Below are positions 43,003-53,177 of a stretch of 64,000 nt of DNA, piece by piece. Numbering within the stretch: the stretch's first letter is position 1; each line of letters opens with the position of its first letter. A model generated the notes under the pieces. That model saw only the letters and a program-made list of their open reading frames with translations, searched no databases and was not told the origin of the DNA. The stretch covers positions 257,894 through 321,893 of the forward strand of contig NZ_LMUR01000020.1 of NCBI RefSeq assembly GCF_009765825.1, in the 5' to 3' direction. Source of the stretch: Granulicella sp. L60. GTDB taxonomy: Bacteria > Acidobacteriota > Terriglobia > Terriglobales > Acidobacteriaceae. The translations under genes were made by a program, and so were the position numbers.

Positions 43003-44382
43003 TTATACTAGCAGCTTCAACTCACCGAAGACCGTTGGTATGAGCTCGGCGACCGTGGGGTGGATGTGTACGGAGCGTTGTAGCAAGGATGCCGGTTGCT
43101 TCGCATACATCGCGGTGAGAATGCAGTGGATGGCCTCGTCTCCGCCGGTGCCGAGAATCGTGGCTCCTAAGATTTGCTTCGACTCTGCATCGACCAGGAC
43201 TTTCATGAAGCCCTGCGATTCACCCTTCTCGACCGCGCGTCCCACTTTGGTCATGGGGCGGGTTCCGATCAACGCGGCGCGACCGCTTTTGCGCACTTGC
43301 GCCTCTGTCATGCCGACATGGGCCAGCGGAGGGTCGATGAAGAGTGCATGTACCGGGATGCGATCGGTGACGCGTCGCGACTCTCCATCGAGCAGATTGG
43401 CAGCGACTATTTCAAAGTCGTTGTACGAGGTGTGGGTGAACACACCTCTTCCATTGCAGTCTCCGAGCGCCCAGACGCCGGGAACGCTGGTGCGCAGTTG
43501 ATCATCGACTTTGATGAAGCCGCTCTCATCTATCTCTAGTCCGGCCGCTGCAATGCCGAGGTCCTGTGTGTTCGGTTGCCGTCCGATTGCAAGAAGAATA
43601 TGCGAGCCGACCACCCTATTCTCTTCCTCTTCGCAGTCGAGTCCAACCGCGACATCGTTTCCTTCGCGCTCGAGATGGATGCAGGTTGCGTTGAGCCGTA
43701 TGTGGACTCCTTCTGCCTCCAATATTTCGCGCACAGTTTTAGAAGAGTCTTCGTCCTCGTGCGAGACCAGCCGGTTGTTGCGCTCCACAACAGTTACTTC
43801 GCTTCCGAAGCGGCGGTACATCTGGGCAAACTCAAGTCCGACGTAGCTTCCTCCGACGACGATCAGGTGTTTAGGCAGATCTTCCAGATCCAGTATGGAC
43901 GTGCTGTTGAGATAGGGAACTGTGTCTATTCCGGGCATCTTTGGGATTGATGGACGTGCCCCGACGTTGAGGAAGATGTGCTCCGCCTGCAGAAGGTCTT
44001 CTCCTATGCGAACCTCGTGCGCGGAGTCGAAGCTCGCGGTCCCGGTGAAGACCGTGCAGCGTTCCATGCCGCGCAGCCAACTCTCGATGCCGTTGCGGGA
44101 TTTCATCACGATTGCATCTTTGCGGGTCTTCGCATGTTTGAGATCAACCGTGATTGGTCCCTGGATGGAGACGCCGAAGTCGCTTCCGCGCCGTGCCAGA
44201 TGAGCCGCGTGCGCGCTTGCGACGAGCGCTTTGGTAGGGGTACATCCGACGTTGACGCAGGTTCCGCCGAACAGTTTGCGCTCTACAAAGGCCACGCTCC
44301 AGCCCGCCTGCGTGAGTTTTCCTGCGAGCGACGGACCGGCCTGGCCCGCTCCTATAACAATTGCGTCGAAGCTCTTCTTCAT
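43003..44382 (-). CDS. Mercuric-reductase-like pyridine nucleotide-disulfide oxidoreductase
   Basis: 459 residues. FAD motif GAGQAGPSLA near residue 11, redox disulfide in GGTCVNVGCTPTKA (Cys pair near 42 and 47), second nucleotide motif VVGGSYVGLEFAQ near 176, FAD-binding ALGDCNGRGVFTH near 313, and the C-terminal dimer interface with HIHPTVAELIP. It resembles MerA but lacks the N-terminal heavy-metal domain and the C-terminal vicinal Cys pair needed for Hg(II), so the true substrate is unknown. It is preceded by a DUF4126 gene whose stop overlaps its start by four bases. Confidence 0.9.
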   Translation of the reverse strand: MKKSFDAIVIGAGQAGPSLAGKLTQAGWSVAFVERKLFGGTCVNVGCTPTKALVASAHAAHLARRGSDFGVSIQGPITVDLKHAKTRKDAIVMKSRNGIESWLRGMERCTVFTGTASFDSAHEVRIGEDLLQAEHIFLNVGARPSIPKMPGIDTVPYLNSTSILDLEDLPKHLIVVGGSYVGLEFAQMYRRFGSEVTVVERNNRLVSHEDEDSSKTVREILEAEGVHIRLNATCIHLEREGNDVAVGLDCEEEENRVVGSHILLAIGRQPNTQDLGIAAAGLEIDESGFIKVDDQLRTSVPGVWALGDCNGRGVFTHTSYNDFEIVAANLLDGESRRVTDRIPVHALFIDPPLAHVGMTEAQVRKSGRAALIGTRPMTKVGRAVEKGESQGFMKVLVDAESKQILGATILGTGGDEAIHCILTAMYAKQPASLLQRSVHIHPTVAELIPTVFGELKLLV

Positions 44383-44840
44383 CCGAGCCTCGTCACCGCG
44401 ACGATGGCGAGGACGATCGCCACTACATCTTCAATTAGGGCAGCGGGAAGATCTTTTCCGAAGGCTGCGGCCAGTTTGCCACGGACTGCTGAACCGCCGA
44501 GGGTGCCAAGAACAGCGCCAATCGCGCCCGCAAGCAGTCCGATGATGAGTGAGTTCGCCGAGAGCCCGATGGCTGCGCCTACAAAAGCGCCGCTGACGAT
44601 TCTGGTAATGAACTGCGGCGGGATGGTGCGGCTTGGTGTCTTGGGAAGCTTATCGTTGATCAGTTCTCCGAGCGCGAGCACCGTAAAGATGTAGGGTGTG
44701 AAGGCGTAGCCCAGAAACGCGAGAGGTGTTCCTTCGAGCTTGAGAAGGCCCAGACGCGCTGCCCAGCTAACCACAGCGATAGGTGCCAAGGCTCGGAGGC
44801 CTGATACGACTCCAAGCAAGAATGCAATCAGAATGATCAT
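44379..44840 (-). CDS. DUF4126 membrane protein
   Basis: 153 residues with about four hydrophobic segments. It starts LLGVVSGLRALAPIAVVSWA (the conserved G-R-A/T-x-P region of this family) and has GLLAGAIGAVLGTLGGSAVR near residue 103. Function is not established. The four-base overlap with the oxidoreductase gene implies co-translation, so the protein may help that flavoenzyme at the membrane, for example in export or redox transfer. Confidence 0.82.
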   Translation of the reverse strand: MIILIAFLLGVVSGLRALAPIAVVSWAARLGLLKLEGTPLAFLGYAFTPYIFTVLALGELINDKLPKTPSRTIPPQFITRIVSGAFVGAAIGLSANSLIIGLLAGAIGAVLGTLGGSAVRGKLAAAFGKDLPAALIEDVVAIVLAIVAVTRLG

Positions 44841-45031
44841 AGAAGCTCCTATGAGACGAAAGTTCGCGACGCTGAGGTGTGCATTCGGAGTTTTGAAGCA
44901 CGCGTGAATAAAACGTTGTCTGAGATGCGGCGCTTTGTATCGTCAAATTACGCCTACATATATTTGAAAGATAGCACCATCGGATGCTGCGTGACCCCCA
45001 CTTTTAGGTTGGAGTCAGAATCCGGCTCATC

Positions 45032-46444
45032 TCAGGTCGCTTTCGTTCGGCGGGCCAACTGGTGTAGCGCCGTTTGCGCTGCGTGATAGCCGGCCATACC
45101 GTGAACTCCGCCACCTGGAGGCGTAGACGCTCCGCAGAGATAAAGACCCGGTAGAGGCGTTTGATAGAGTGACGGCGTTGGCCGAAAGAGGAGCTGGCGT
45201 GGATTCATGGCGCCAGCCGAGAGATCGCCTCCGACGAGATTGGGATTCCATCGTTCCAGCGCCGCTGGGCCGGAGACGGAACGGGCGAGAACGCAGTCGC
45301 GGAACTCCGGTGCGAAGCGCGTGATCTGCCGCTCGATCGCTTCAAGATGGTCCAGCGTGCTTCCGTTAGGCACATGGCAGTAGGCCCACGCTGTGTGTTT
45401 ATCAGTCGGCGCTCGCGTTGGATCGAACAGCGACGGCTGTCCGAGAAGGACGAAGGGGCTGTCGGAGTTGAAACTGCGCTCGGATGCGGCGATCTCATCG
45501 AGCGTTCCTCCGAGGTGAACTGTGGCAGCACGTGCGCACTCGTTTGCGGTCCACGGGATCGGACAGCTGAGCGCGTAGTCGACTTTGAAGGCGCCTGCGC
45601 TGTAGCGGAAACGTTCTAGTTGGGTACTGTAGCTCTTCGGCAACTCACTACCCGCGATGCGAAGTAACTGGCGCGGTGTGATGTCCGCGAGAATCAGGTC
45701 TTCGTCACCTTGTCGCGTGGGAAGAGTCGTTACTTCGTGGCCAGTCTCGATGCGGCCTCCGAGAGATTCGAGGTGTGCGGCCAATGCGTCGGTGAGAGTC
45801 TGGGCGCCACCGCGTAAGATCGGCCAGCCCCCTGCGTGGCCGGCAGCCATCAGGACCAGAGCCACAGCAGCGGAAGTGGGAGATTCGAGCGGCTGGACCG
45901 AGTGCGCCGCCATCCCCGCGAAGAGCGCCTGTGCTCGAACGCCAACGAAGCGCGAGCGGGCAAGAGACGCGGCAGGAAGAAGCGCCGACAGTCCGAAGCG
46001 CGCAAGCAGAAGCGGATGGTGAGGGAGGTGCTGGATTGGCCCAAGGATGTCGGTGACCAACTCGTGGAAGCGGTCTGCGATGGGCTCGATCAGCGAACGA
46101 TATTTGCGGCGGTCGAAGTTATCGAGATTGGCGACGGTGTCTTCGATCGAGTGTTCGAGGAGCACGGCGGTGCCGTCGTCGAGCGGATGAGCGCAGGGTG
46201 CGGAGGGCTCGATCCAGAGGATGTCGATGGGGAGCGAACGAAAGAACGGACTCGAAACTCCCAAGGGGTAGACCGAGGATCCGAGATCGTGGCGGAAGCC
46301 TGGTAGAGTTATCTCCGCGGTAGAGCAGCCGCCGCCGATCTGGACGTTACGCTCGAAGACCGTGGTAGAAAATCCGTTCGAAGCAAGCATGATGGCAGCC
46401 GCAAGGCCGTTCGGTCCAGAACCGATGATCGATGCGGATCGCAC
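45032..46444 (-). CDS. Phytoene-desaturase/retinol-saturase-like FAD oxidoreductase
   Basis: 470 residues. The N-terminal dinucleotide fold reads SIIGSGPNGLAAAIMLASNG (GxGxxG) followed by FERNVQIGGG. The C-terminal family signature GLYLCGASTPPGGGVHGMAG near residue 442 is intact. It belongs to the broad CrtI-like group that desaturates or saturates polyenes and related lipids. No carotenoid or other isoprenoid genes are adjacent, so the substrate is open. The start is GTG at 46444, 63 bases after the ECF sigma gene stop on the same strand. Confidence 0.88.
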   Translation of the reverse strand: MRSASIIGSGPNGLAAAIMLASNGFSTTVFERNVQIGGGCSTAEITLPGFRHDLGSSVYPLGVSSPFFRSLPIDILWIEPSAPCAHPLDDGTAVLLEHSIEDTVANLDNFDRRKYRSLIEPIADRFHELVTDILGPIQHLPHHPLLLARFGLSALLPAASLARSRFVGVRAQALFAGMAAHSVQPLESPTSAAVALVLMAAGHAGGWPILRGGAQTLTDALAAHLESLGGRIETGHEVTTLPTRQGDEDLILADITPRQLLRIAGSELPKSYSTQLERFRYSAGAFKVDYALSCPIPWTANECARAATVHLGGTLDEIAASERSFNSDSPFVLLGQPSLFDPTRAPTDKHTAWAYCHVPNGSTLDHLEAIERQITRFAPEFRDCVLARSVSGPAALERWNPNLVGGDLSAGAMNPRQLLFRPTPSLYQTPLPGLYLCGASTPPGGGVHGMAGYHAAQTALHQLARRTKAT

Positions 46445-46507
46445 AGCAGAAGGATACCGTGGCGCAAGGATCTCCGCGCACCCGTGCGTATAGCAGCAGA
46501 GTGCACG

Positions 46508-47077
46508 CTATTTGAGATCTCCCTGTAGCTCCTTGAAGAGCCAGATTCTCGCCAGTGCCCAGTCGCGCTTCACTGATCGCGGGGCGATCGCCAGGATGAC
46601 GGCGATCTGTTCCGTCGACAAGCCACCGAAGTATCGCAGTTCTACCACCTTGGCTTGGCGTGGGCTTACCAGAGTCAGCTTATTGAGCGCTTCATCGAGT
46701 GCAAGCATCTCGTCGGTGCGCTCCACCGAGATCGCCAGCCCATCTTCCAGCTCGACGCGCTTCAGGTCGCCTCCTCTGATCTGGGCTTTATGGGCTCTCG
46801 CATAGTCCACGAGCACTCTCCGCATCACGTTCGCAGCCATTCCGATAAAGTGCTCCCGGTTCTGCCAATCCAGATCCGCTCCAGCCAGACGCATGTAGGC
46901 TTCGTTGATCAAGGCAGTAGGCTGTAGGGTGTGGTCCTGTCGCTCCCTCCTCATATAGGAGGCTGCGAGTCGATGCAGTTCGGCGTACACCATCGGAAGC
47001 AGGCGATCCGCGGCGGAGATATCTCCACCATTGATCGCCTTCAGAAGCTGCGTCACCTCGCCGCCGTTGATGGTCAT
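46508..47077 (-). CDS. ECF sigma factor of the Sig-70_X6 type, beside a Ser/Thr kinase
   Basis: 189 residues from the ATG at 47077, the standard length of this acidobacterial/planctomycete group. Region 2 runs from about 25 to 90 (VYAELHRLAASYMRRE, HTLQPTALINEAYMRL); region 4 is RYFGGLSTEQIAVILAIAPRSVKRDWALARIWL. In region 2.2, where ordinary ECF factors have DAED, this protein reads QPTA with Thr54. That is the arrangement seen in factors that become active only when a Thr there is phosphorylated. No anti-sigma gene is present, but the divergent neighbour encodes a Ser/Thr kinase (400 bases between starts). Confidence 0.88.
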   Translation of the reverse strand: MTINGGEVTQLLKAINGGDISAADRLLPMVYAELHRLAASYMRRERQDHTLQPTALINEAYMRLAGADLDWQNREHFIGMAANVMRRVLVDYARAHKAQIRGGDLKRVELEDGLAISVERTDEMLALDEALNKLTLVSPRQAKVVELRYFGGLSTEQIAVILAIAPRSVKRDWALARIWLFKELQGDLK

Positions 47078-47476
47078 GGAAATTGGCTCAACGCTACACC
47101 AAATCGAACCTGTATTGCTATGCAAAAAATTGCCACATGAAGGATGTGCTTTTCGGGTGAGATACTTGCGGTCCTACTCCCCAGCTGCAAAGTAAGACGA
47201 TTCATGTGGCACTTTATGATCATGACCTGCGCTTTAATGGGTGGAAGGAAGAGTAAGTCACGGTCGGCGGAACTTACTTACTACTGGAAATTAGTTGTTC
47301 ATTGTGTAATTATTGGCGCCGAGACGAGAGAATACCTATATCTCTTTCCTGTGCAGGCATGGTCCGCGCTAATTCTCTCTTCGTCCTTCGGCCCCGGCGC
47401 GCTTATCTGCCACGTATACGCGGACGCACAGAAGATAAGCACCAATATGTTACTTCTTACTGCTTCGGATGGGATC
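47078..47476. other. Divergent intergenic region between sigma factor and kinase
   Basis: About 400 bases. A frame stays open upstream of the kinase start, back to 47144, but its translation (Cys/Trp/Tyr-rich, no domain) is not convincing. AT-rich stretches near 47195-47320 (AATTAGTTGTTCATTGTGTAATTATT-type sequence) probably hold the kinase promoter. No clear consensus promoter or palindrome was found. Confidence 0.4.
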
Positions 47477-50308
47477 ATGGCCAGCCAGGAACAATCCGTC
47501 GAGCAACTGTTTGGCGCAGCTCTTGATCGCCGACCAGAGGACCGCCGCGCCTTCCTCGATCGCGCCTGCGCCGGAGCTCCAGAACTTCGGCAACGCGTCG
47601 AGGAACTCCTACGCGCAGACGAGCAGGCTGGAAGCTTCCTTGAGGGGCCGCATCTTCTTGCAGACCAGTCCGATTCCGAAAGCTCCACAGTAGATATCAG
47701 CGACGGCTACAGGAATCCGTATGCATTCCAACTTGTTCCAACAGGACGCTTCGAGCCAGGTCAGGTCATCGCCGAGCGTTTCCTCGTAGTTCGCTTCATC
47801 GCTCGCGGCGGAATGGGAGAGGTCTACGAGGTAGAAGACCGATTTCTTCAGGGCGTTCATATCGCTCTCAAAGTCATCCTCCCGCAGATCGCCGGGGATG
47901 CAGGATCATCTCGCCGCTTTGAGCAGGAGGTACTTCTCGCCCGCAAGGTAACCCACCCTAATCTCTGCCCCATCTACGATATCTCGCGCTGTCAGGAGCC
48001 CACGCCGTCCTTCCTCTTTCTGACGATGAAGCTACTCTTCGGCGAGACTCTTGGTGCACGCCTTCAACGGCCGCCGGCCATCCCTCGTGACGAAGTTATC
48101 TTAATCTTCCGCCAGATGATCGCTGGTCTCTCAGCCATACACGCTGCCGGTATCGTTCATCGGGATATTAAGCCGAACAATGTGATGCTCGATCACTCCG
48201 GCTCCCGTCTTTGCATTTCCATCATGGACTTTGGCCTGGCTCGCCTTTACGCATCCGAAACCACGTTGATTACGCGTGGATTCGTTGCAGGGACCCCGGG
48301 CTACATCGCGCCGGAGCTTCTGCAGGGAGGCAGCCCCTCGCAGGCTACAGATATCTTTGCTCTCGGCGTCCTCTTCCAGAAGATCCTTACCAGCAAGCAT
48401 CCAAATGCAGCGGCGCATGGCTTGTCTGCGAGTCCATCCCCGGCGCTCGATGATGCCGATGCTCCTTCTGTCTTTATCCAGGCCGTCAAAGAGTTTCTAT
48501 CAGAAGATCCAAAACGCCGTTGCGATGCCTTCCAAAGGATCCAATCTACCTTCGACTCTGGAGGCTTTGCCGACACGCGTATGTCAGGGGATATTTTTAG
48601 CGGCGGATACCGTCGCATTCTGACGCGCCGAAACTTCGTCATAGGCTCCGCAGTTACGGCGTGTGCGGCTGCGGGCGGCGTCGCCTGGAAGTGGGACAGC
48701 TTCAGCGATCTCGTCCATCCAATTCCTGCCAAGCGATTTGTAGCTCTTCTCAACTGGCCACAAAATTCGAGCTCACAGATTAAACCCATGCTGAATGGAG
48801 TCATTGACGCTATCGCGAGCGAACTAGCACGCGCGGAAGCATTCGATCGCAACTTATACGTCACTCCTGACATGACGAATAAAGAGGTAAGTACTCCATC
48901 CGAACTCAATGCTGTTCGCGACTCTCTAGGCGCTAATCTTGTTCTGGCAACCTCTGGGACCACTCGAGACGACAGATTCCACGTCTTTCTCCGATTATTA
49001 GATCCATCTTCCACTCGGGTTTTACGAGAGACACAGATCAGCTCTACTTTGGATGAACAGATCTCTCTCCCACAGAAGGCTGTTTACGCTGCCGAGCGTC
49101 TATTGGACATACACGATTACAAGCGGGACAGGAGAGGTTTAGGTCGGGGCACGCAATCTGCAACGGCCTTTGCTGCATTTCAGACGGCCGAGGCATTCGC
49201 AAAGCAAGAAAATAATACAGGCCTTGATGCATCTATTGAGAAATATAGAGAGGCGATTGAACTAGATCCTCACTATGCGCTTGCGCATGCACGTCTTGCT
49301 CTCGCGTTTCTGCGGTGGTACGCCATACATTTCGACCCATCCGCCATAGAACTTGCTCGAGGAAACGCCGAGACGGCAGTGAATCTCGAGCCAGATCTCG
49401 TGGATGGTCATCGAGCTCTCGGTTCAGTGCATGAAGTAACTGGTGATGAATCGGGAGCACTGCGCGAGATGGGGCGAGCACTCTCCCTTGATCCATCGAA
49501 TCCGAAAACTTTGATCTACCAAGCGCAGACTTATACCACCTTGAACAGATGGGATGACGCGGAGAGAGCTTTTCGAAGGGTTCTTAGAGAACGTCCAAAT
49601 TATTGGCTGGCGTATCAAGAGTTGGGAATGAATTTTTTTGCACAGGGCAAATATCCCGAGGCTCTCGATTCATTTCGTACCGCAAGCTTAGCAAATCCAA
49701 AGAACGCGTTGGCGCTAAGTAACGCCGGTACGCTCTATCTGCTCCTGGGCGGCTTCGATGAAGCGAGAGATGCTTTAAATAGAAGTCTGGCACTGGAGCC
49801 GACAGATGCCGCGTTTGCAAGTTTGGCAGCGGTGCTGAGAGCCGAAGGGAAGTATTCGGAAGCTATCCAGATGGCTCATAAAGCCGTGGATTTGAAGCCC
49901 AGCTATCCGCCGAATTGGTTAGAGTTAGGGGACTGCTATTCGTTGTCTCCTGGTCATTCTAGTGATGCGAAGAGTGCCTATTCGCGTGCTGCGCACGAGC
50001 AGGAGAAGCAGCTTGAGGTGGATGCCACGGATGGCGCGGGTTGGATGCATCTTGCGCTCTATAGGGCAAAGTCAGGAGATTCAAGCTCGGCGGGTTTGTT
50101 GGTTAAGAAGGCAGAGACGTACAAGGCTGGCGATATCGACTCGCAACTTACGAAGGCACGTGTTCTCGCGCTCCTCGGCGATCGCGATGCAGCTCTCGCT
50201 ACCATTCGTCACTGTAGAAAGATGGGCGCCACAAAATCTCAGATCGAATTGACACCCGACTTGGAATTCCTTCGAAAGGACTCTCGATACAAGGAGATTG
50301 AGAGCTAA
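47477..50308 (+). CDS. Transmembrane Ser/Thr protein kinase with C-terminal TPR array
   Basis: 943 residues from the ATG at 47477. A short N-terminal module (VEQLFGAALDRRPEDRRAFL), typical of acidobacterial kinases, precedes the kinase domain at about 95-340: Gly loop RGGMGEVYE, Lys in IALKVILP, catalytic HRDIKPNN near 227, DFGLAR, and APELLQGG. A single membrane helix at about 384-402 is followed by an extracytoplasmic or periplasmic part with a sensor-like segment and about eight TPR motifs. It probably phosphorylates the neighbouring ECF sigma factor (inference). A secreted protein gene follows 49 bases downstream. Codon use is less GC-biased than in flanking operons. Confidence 0.92.
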   Translation: MASQEQSVEQLFGAALDRRPEDRRAFLDRACAGAPELRQRVEELLRADEQAGSFLEGPHLLADQSDSESSTVDISDGYRNPYAFQLVPTGRFEPGQVIAERFLVVRFIARGGMGEVYEVEDRFLQGVHIALKVILPQIAGDAGSSRRFEQEVLLARKVTHPNLCPIYDISRCQEPTPSFLFLTMKLLFGETLGARLQRPPAIPRDEVILIFRQMIAGLSAIHAAGIVHRDIKPNNVMLDHSGSRLCISIMDFGLARLYASETTLITRGFVAGTPGYIAPELLQGGSPSQATDIFALGVLFQKILTSKHPNAAAHGLSASPSPALDDADAPSVFIQAVKEFLSEDPKRRCDAFQRIQSTFDSGGFADTRMSGDIFSGGYRRILTRRNFVIGSAVTACAAAGGVAWKWDSFSDLVHPIPAKRFVALLNWPQNSSSQIKPMLNGVIDAIASELARAEAFDRNLYVTPDMTNKEVSTPSELNAVRDSLGANLVLATSGTTRDDRFHVFLRLLDPSSTRVLRETQISSTLDEQISLPQKAVYAAERLLDIHDYKRDRRGLGRGTQSATAFAAFQTAEAFAKQENNTGLDASIEKYREAIELDPHYALAHARLALAFLRWYAIHFDPSAIELARGNAETAVNLEPDLVDGHRALGSVHEVTGDESGALREMGRALSLDPSNPKTLIYQAQTYTTLNRWDDAERAFRRVLRERPNYWLAYQELGMNFFAQGKYPEALDSFRTASLANPKNALALSNAGTLYLLLGGFDEARDALNRSLALEPTDAAFASLAAVLRAEGKYSEAIQMAHKAVDLKPSYPPNWLELGDCYSLSPGHSSDAKSAYSRAAHEQEKQLEVDATDGAGWMHLALYRAKSGDSSSAGLLVKKAETYKAGDIDSQLTKARVLALLGDRDAALATIRHCRKMGATKSQIELTPDLEFLRKDSRYKEIES

Positions 50309-50357
50309 CCTTTCCTCAGACCGAAGTGAACTAGTTTGAACCGATCTATGGAGCTAA

Positions 50358-51236
50358 ATGATGAATAGAAAATTGACTATTTTAATCACTGTCTGTGTTT
50401 CTCCTTTAGCGACTGGCGGCTGTCAAGACAAGCAAGCTGTCGCACCGAAAGCAGTGGTACAAACGCCGTCGGTCGTGCAATCGGTTGCGGTAGATCCATC
50501 CTTAGGCGCGTATCACTACTTTCACACAGGAGATACTCTTCAATTCACAAAAGTGAACCCGAGTGCTGCGGACTTTTGGGTAGTCTTCGATTCCACTAAC
50601 GTATGTAGCCCATCACCACTTCAGGTCACCAGCAGTGGCCCAGCGAGCTGTGTTATCTCTCCATCCGCTAAACCTGGCACCTATCACTACACGCTGTCGC
50701 CTACGCAGCCCACTTCTCCCATATCAGGTTCTGTGCCTGTAAAACCAGCGCCAGGACCAGCTCCAGCTGTTGCTCCACGGAAGTGTCCGCAATGCGAATT
50801 CATTCTGGTCCCCCCGCCTCCGCCGCCAGGTAGCGGTGCGCCGGCGCCTCAATCCTCCAGTGGCGCAAGTACGAGTCCGATGTCAGGTCTTAGTGCCTAT
50901 CCAAATGCCGAACCCGTCCCTGTGACGTGCGACCCTACCACGGGGATCGCTACGGCACCCGAGATCGTTCAATATCCGAAAGACACAATCTATTGGTATC
51001 CGGTCGATGGGAGCGATCCTGGTCTTCTTACGGTGACTGTGCCTAAGAAGGTTTGTCACGACGAAAATGGTCAACCTCAGACGGTATTCAATGGTTATCA
51101 GCCATGCCGTTTGGTTGGGAAAACTCAAAGCGAAACCCCGTATCTTATCCAGACACAGAGCTGTACGAAAGCCGGTACCGGCTCCGTTGTCCCTCATCTA
51201 ACCATATCGTCGCCTCTGCCGACACTGACTCCGTAG
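50358..51236 (+). CDS. Secreted Pro-rich protein of unknown function
   Basis: 292 residues. A signal peptide (ILITVCVSPLATGG) is followed immediately by Cys, so it may be a lipoprotein, although the -3 residue is not the usual Leu. The N-terminal half has an Ig-like pattern (FHTGDTLQFTKVNPSAADFWV). A central Pro/Ala/Ser linker contains PPPPPPG and separates CPQC from a C-terminal domain with three further Cys. It lies 49 bases after the kinase gene on the same strand, so it could be co-expressed and act as sensor or substrate. Not recognised as a known family. Confidence 0.6.
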   Translation: MMNRKLTILITVCVSPLATGGCQDKQAVAPKAVVQTPSVVQSVAVDPSLGAYHYFHTGDTLQFTKVNPSAADFWVVFDSTNVCSPSPLQVTSSGPASCVISPSAKPGTYHYTLSPTQPTSPISGSVPVKPAPGPAPAVAPRKCPQCEFILVPPPPPPGSGAPAPQSSSGASTSPMSGLSAYPNAEPVPVTCDPTTGIATAPEIVQYPKDTIYWYPVDGSDPGLLTVTVPKKVCHDENGQPQTVFNGYQPCRLVGKTQSETPYLIQTQSCTKAGTGSVVPHLTISSPLPTLTP

Positions 51237-51246
51237 TAATGAACTC

Positions 51247-51278
51247 GATGGTGCATGAACTAAACTTCATGCTCCATC
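51247..51278. terminator. Hairpin after the secreted protein gene
   Basis: GATGGTGCATGAA and TTCATGCTCCATC pair over 13 bases with one mismatch around a six-base loop, 11 bases after the stop codon. The T-run is absent. Confidence 0.5.
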
Positions 51279-51448
51279 AATCCGCCTTAAATTTACAACG
51301 GTGAAGTTTGCTATGCGGATGAGGAACGCTAACGAAAGAGTTTCTGGCCGGCAGTGGGGGCTCGATATACTCTGGGTCAGACCAAAACATTAGTGCTGCT
51401 CCAGATAGGCCCAATCCAGTGTTGCCAGTGCGACTGCGAACAAGATTT

Positions 51449-53071
51449 TCACCCCACGTACTGGATCTCCACCAGGGTGCAATCATCCTGTGCCTGATTT
51501 GGCGCGTGAAACCTTGCGATCTGGTCGAGCATGGATTTCAGATCTTTGTGGTGTGCGACGGTATTCAGCCCGGCATCGCCGAACTGCATGCCGGGTACTG
51601 TCTTCGGCTTCGGTGATTCCGTCGGTCGGCAGAAGAAGACGTTCGCCCGGTCGCAATACGCAGTGAGCTGAGGTGTAGCTCGCGCCTGAGATAAGGCCGA
51701 CGATGAGATTGCCCTCTTCGAGCCGCCGTATCTCATTATTCAAAATCGTAAGTGGCTGGACATGGCCGCAGTTCACGTATTCGATACGGCCGTCTGGAAA
51801 GAGCTTGAGCAGGATCATTGTGGCGTATTTGCCAACGTCGCGGGTACATAGAAATTGATTGACCAGCGATGCGATCTCCGACAGGCTCTGCCCCGCGAGC
51901 AGTTGAGCGTGAATGATTCCCTAGAGCGTAGCAGCTACAATGGCGGCTGAAACTCCCTTACCGGATACGTCGGCGATCGCAACGCATACCCCGTCATCGA
52001 GCGCCACAGCATCGTAGAAATCTCCACCGATCGCAAGACATGGAACGCTCTTCGCTTGTAGGGCCGCACAGGGAAGTCTCGGCAGAGCAATGGACATCAG
52101 GCTATTGTGAATTTTTGCCGCGATAGCAAGCTCTTCCCGCGCCTGGCGCGCCTTGGCTTCTGCTTCAGCGAGTAGCGCGTTGTGTAGTAGTGCGGAGGCC
52201 TCCGTTGCAATCGTATCGAGTAGTTGGTGATCGACCTCGGTGAGTTCTCCAAGTCTAATCTGGCTATCGAGATAGAGCAGCCCGAGCAGCTCACTCGACT
52301 CGTGCGAAGAGACCCGCTTGCGCAGTGGAATACAGTAGAGCTACGAATCCTGTTTGCCAGAACGCTCGACCATCCTGCTGCCTTCTCATCCGATAAAGTG
52401 TCGCTGATTGAAAACTTCGCCTCGCTTTCAATCGCCTTCTGCATGGCTCTGCGTGAAAGAGTGGAGTCTTCTTCCGTGATCTTTCCATCAGCACCGAGGC
52501 CTTGCGCTAGACACATCTCGCCATCTTCTCGAAGGAAGACGAAACCTCGCTCCAGGCCGGTAAGCTGTAGGGTTAGATGAAGAAATGCGCTGAGGATGTC
52601 CTCGATCGCACCGCCCTCGCTGAGTTGACGAGCTGCACGAAGAAGCCAGCTCAGCTTCTCCATCTCGCGAGCGGCAGGCCGAAGCTTTCCCGCGGGAGTT
52701 CGAAGCTCGCTGAGCGAAGAAAGCAGACTGGTGACCTGAGGTTCTAAAACGCCGCTGACTGTCTCGTCGTCCCGTTCGAGATGAAATCGTAGCTGAGGAC
52801 CGTTGAGCGAGCCCATCTGTAGTGCATCCTCGATCTTCAATATGGAACGCGCGATACGAACGGAGTTGAGATAGGTGCCGTGAGTACTGTTCTGGTCGAT
52901 AACGGTGTAGCTATCACCGTCTCTCACGATTAAAGCGTGCTGGCGAGAGACGCAAGGATGGCGGAGCACTACATCCTGTCCTGGCGAACGGCCAATTGAT
53001 GTTGTCTCGCGATCGAGGTTGATACTGTGGAGTCCATCAACGTCGGAGTAGGTAAGCACGACGATAGCCAT
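51449..53071 (-). pseudogene. Broken FHA-GAF-PP2C (SpoIIE-type) phosphatase gene
   Basis: From the ATG at 53071 the protein starts with an FHA domain (TSIGRSPGQDVVLRHPCVSR, then STHGTYLNS), which binds phosphothreonine, followed by a GAF domain. Near 52340 one base is missing. The correct sequence continues in another frame (YCIPLRKRVSSHESSELLGL) into an RsbU/SpoIIE PP2C phosphatase with GGDFYDAVAL and IADVSGKGVSAA. A TAG at 51921-51923 interrupts it. The frame resumes (GIIHAQLLAGQSL to RLLLPTDGITEAED), and a second shift near 51600 returns to the first frame, ending DDCTLVEIQYVG at 51449. Two shifts plus a stop make inactivation likely rather than sequencing error. Confidence 0.85.
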
Positions 53072-53177
53072 CGAAGGGTCCTATTCTGATGAGGTGTGTG
53101 CTGACTGGTCCAGTTGATGTTTGTATTAGCGCCATTAAATATAACGTTCCTATCTTTGGATTGCGTGCAATGCGCCA

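Noticed and set aside
43003-44382. True mercuric reductase
   Set aside because: The C-terminal Cys pair and the N-terminal metal-binding domain are absent, and no mer genes are nearby.
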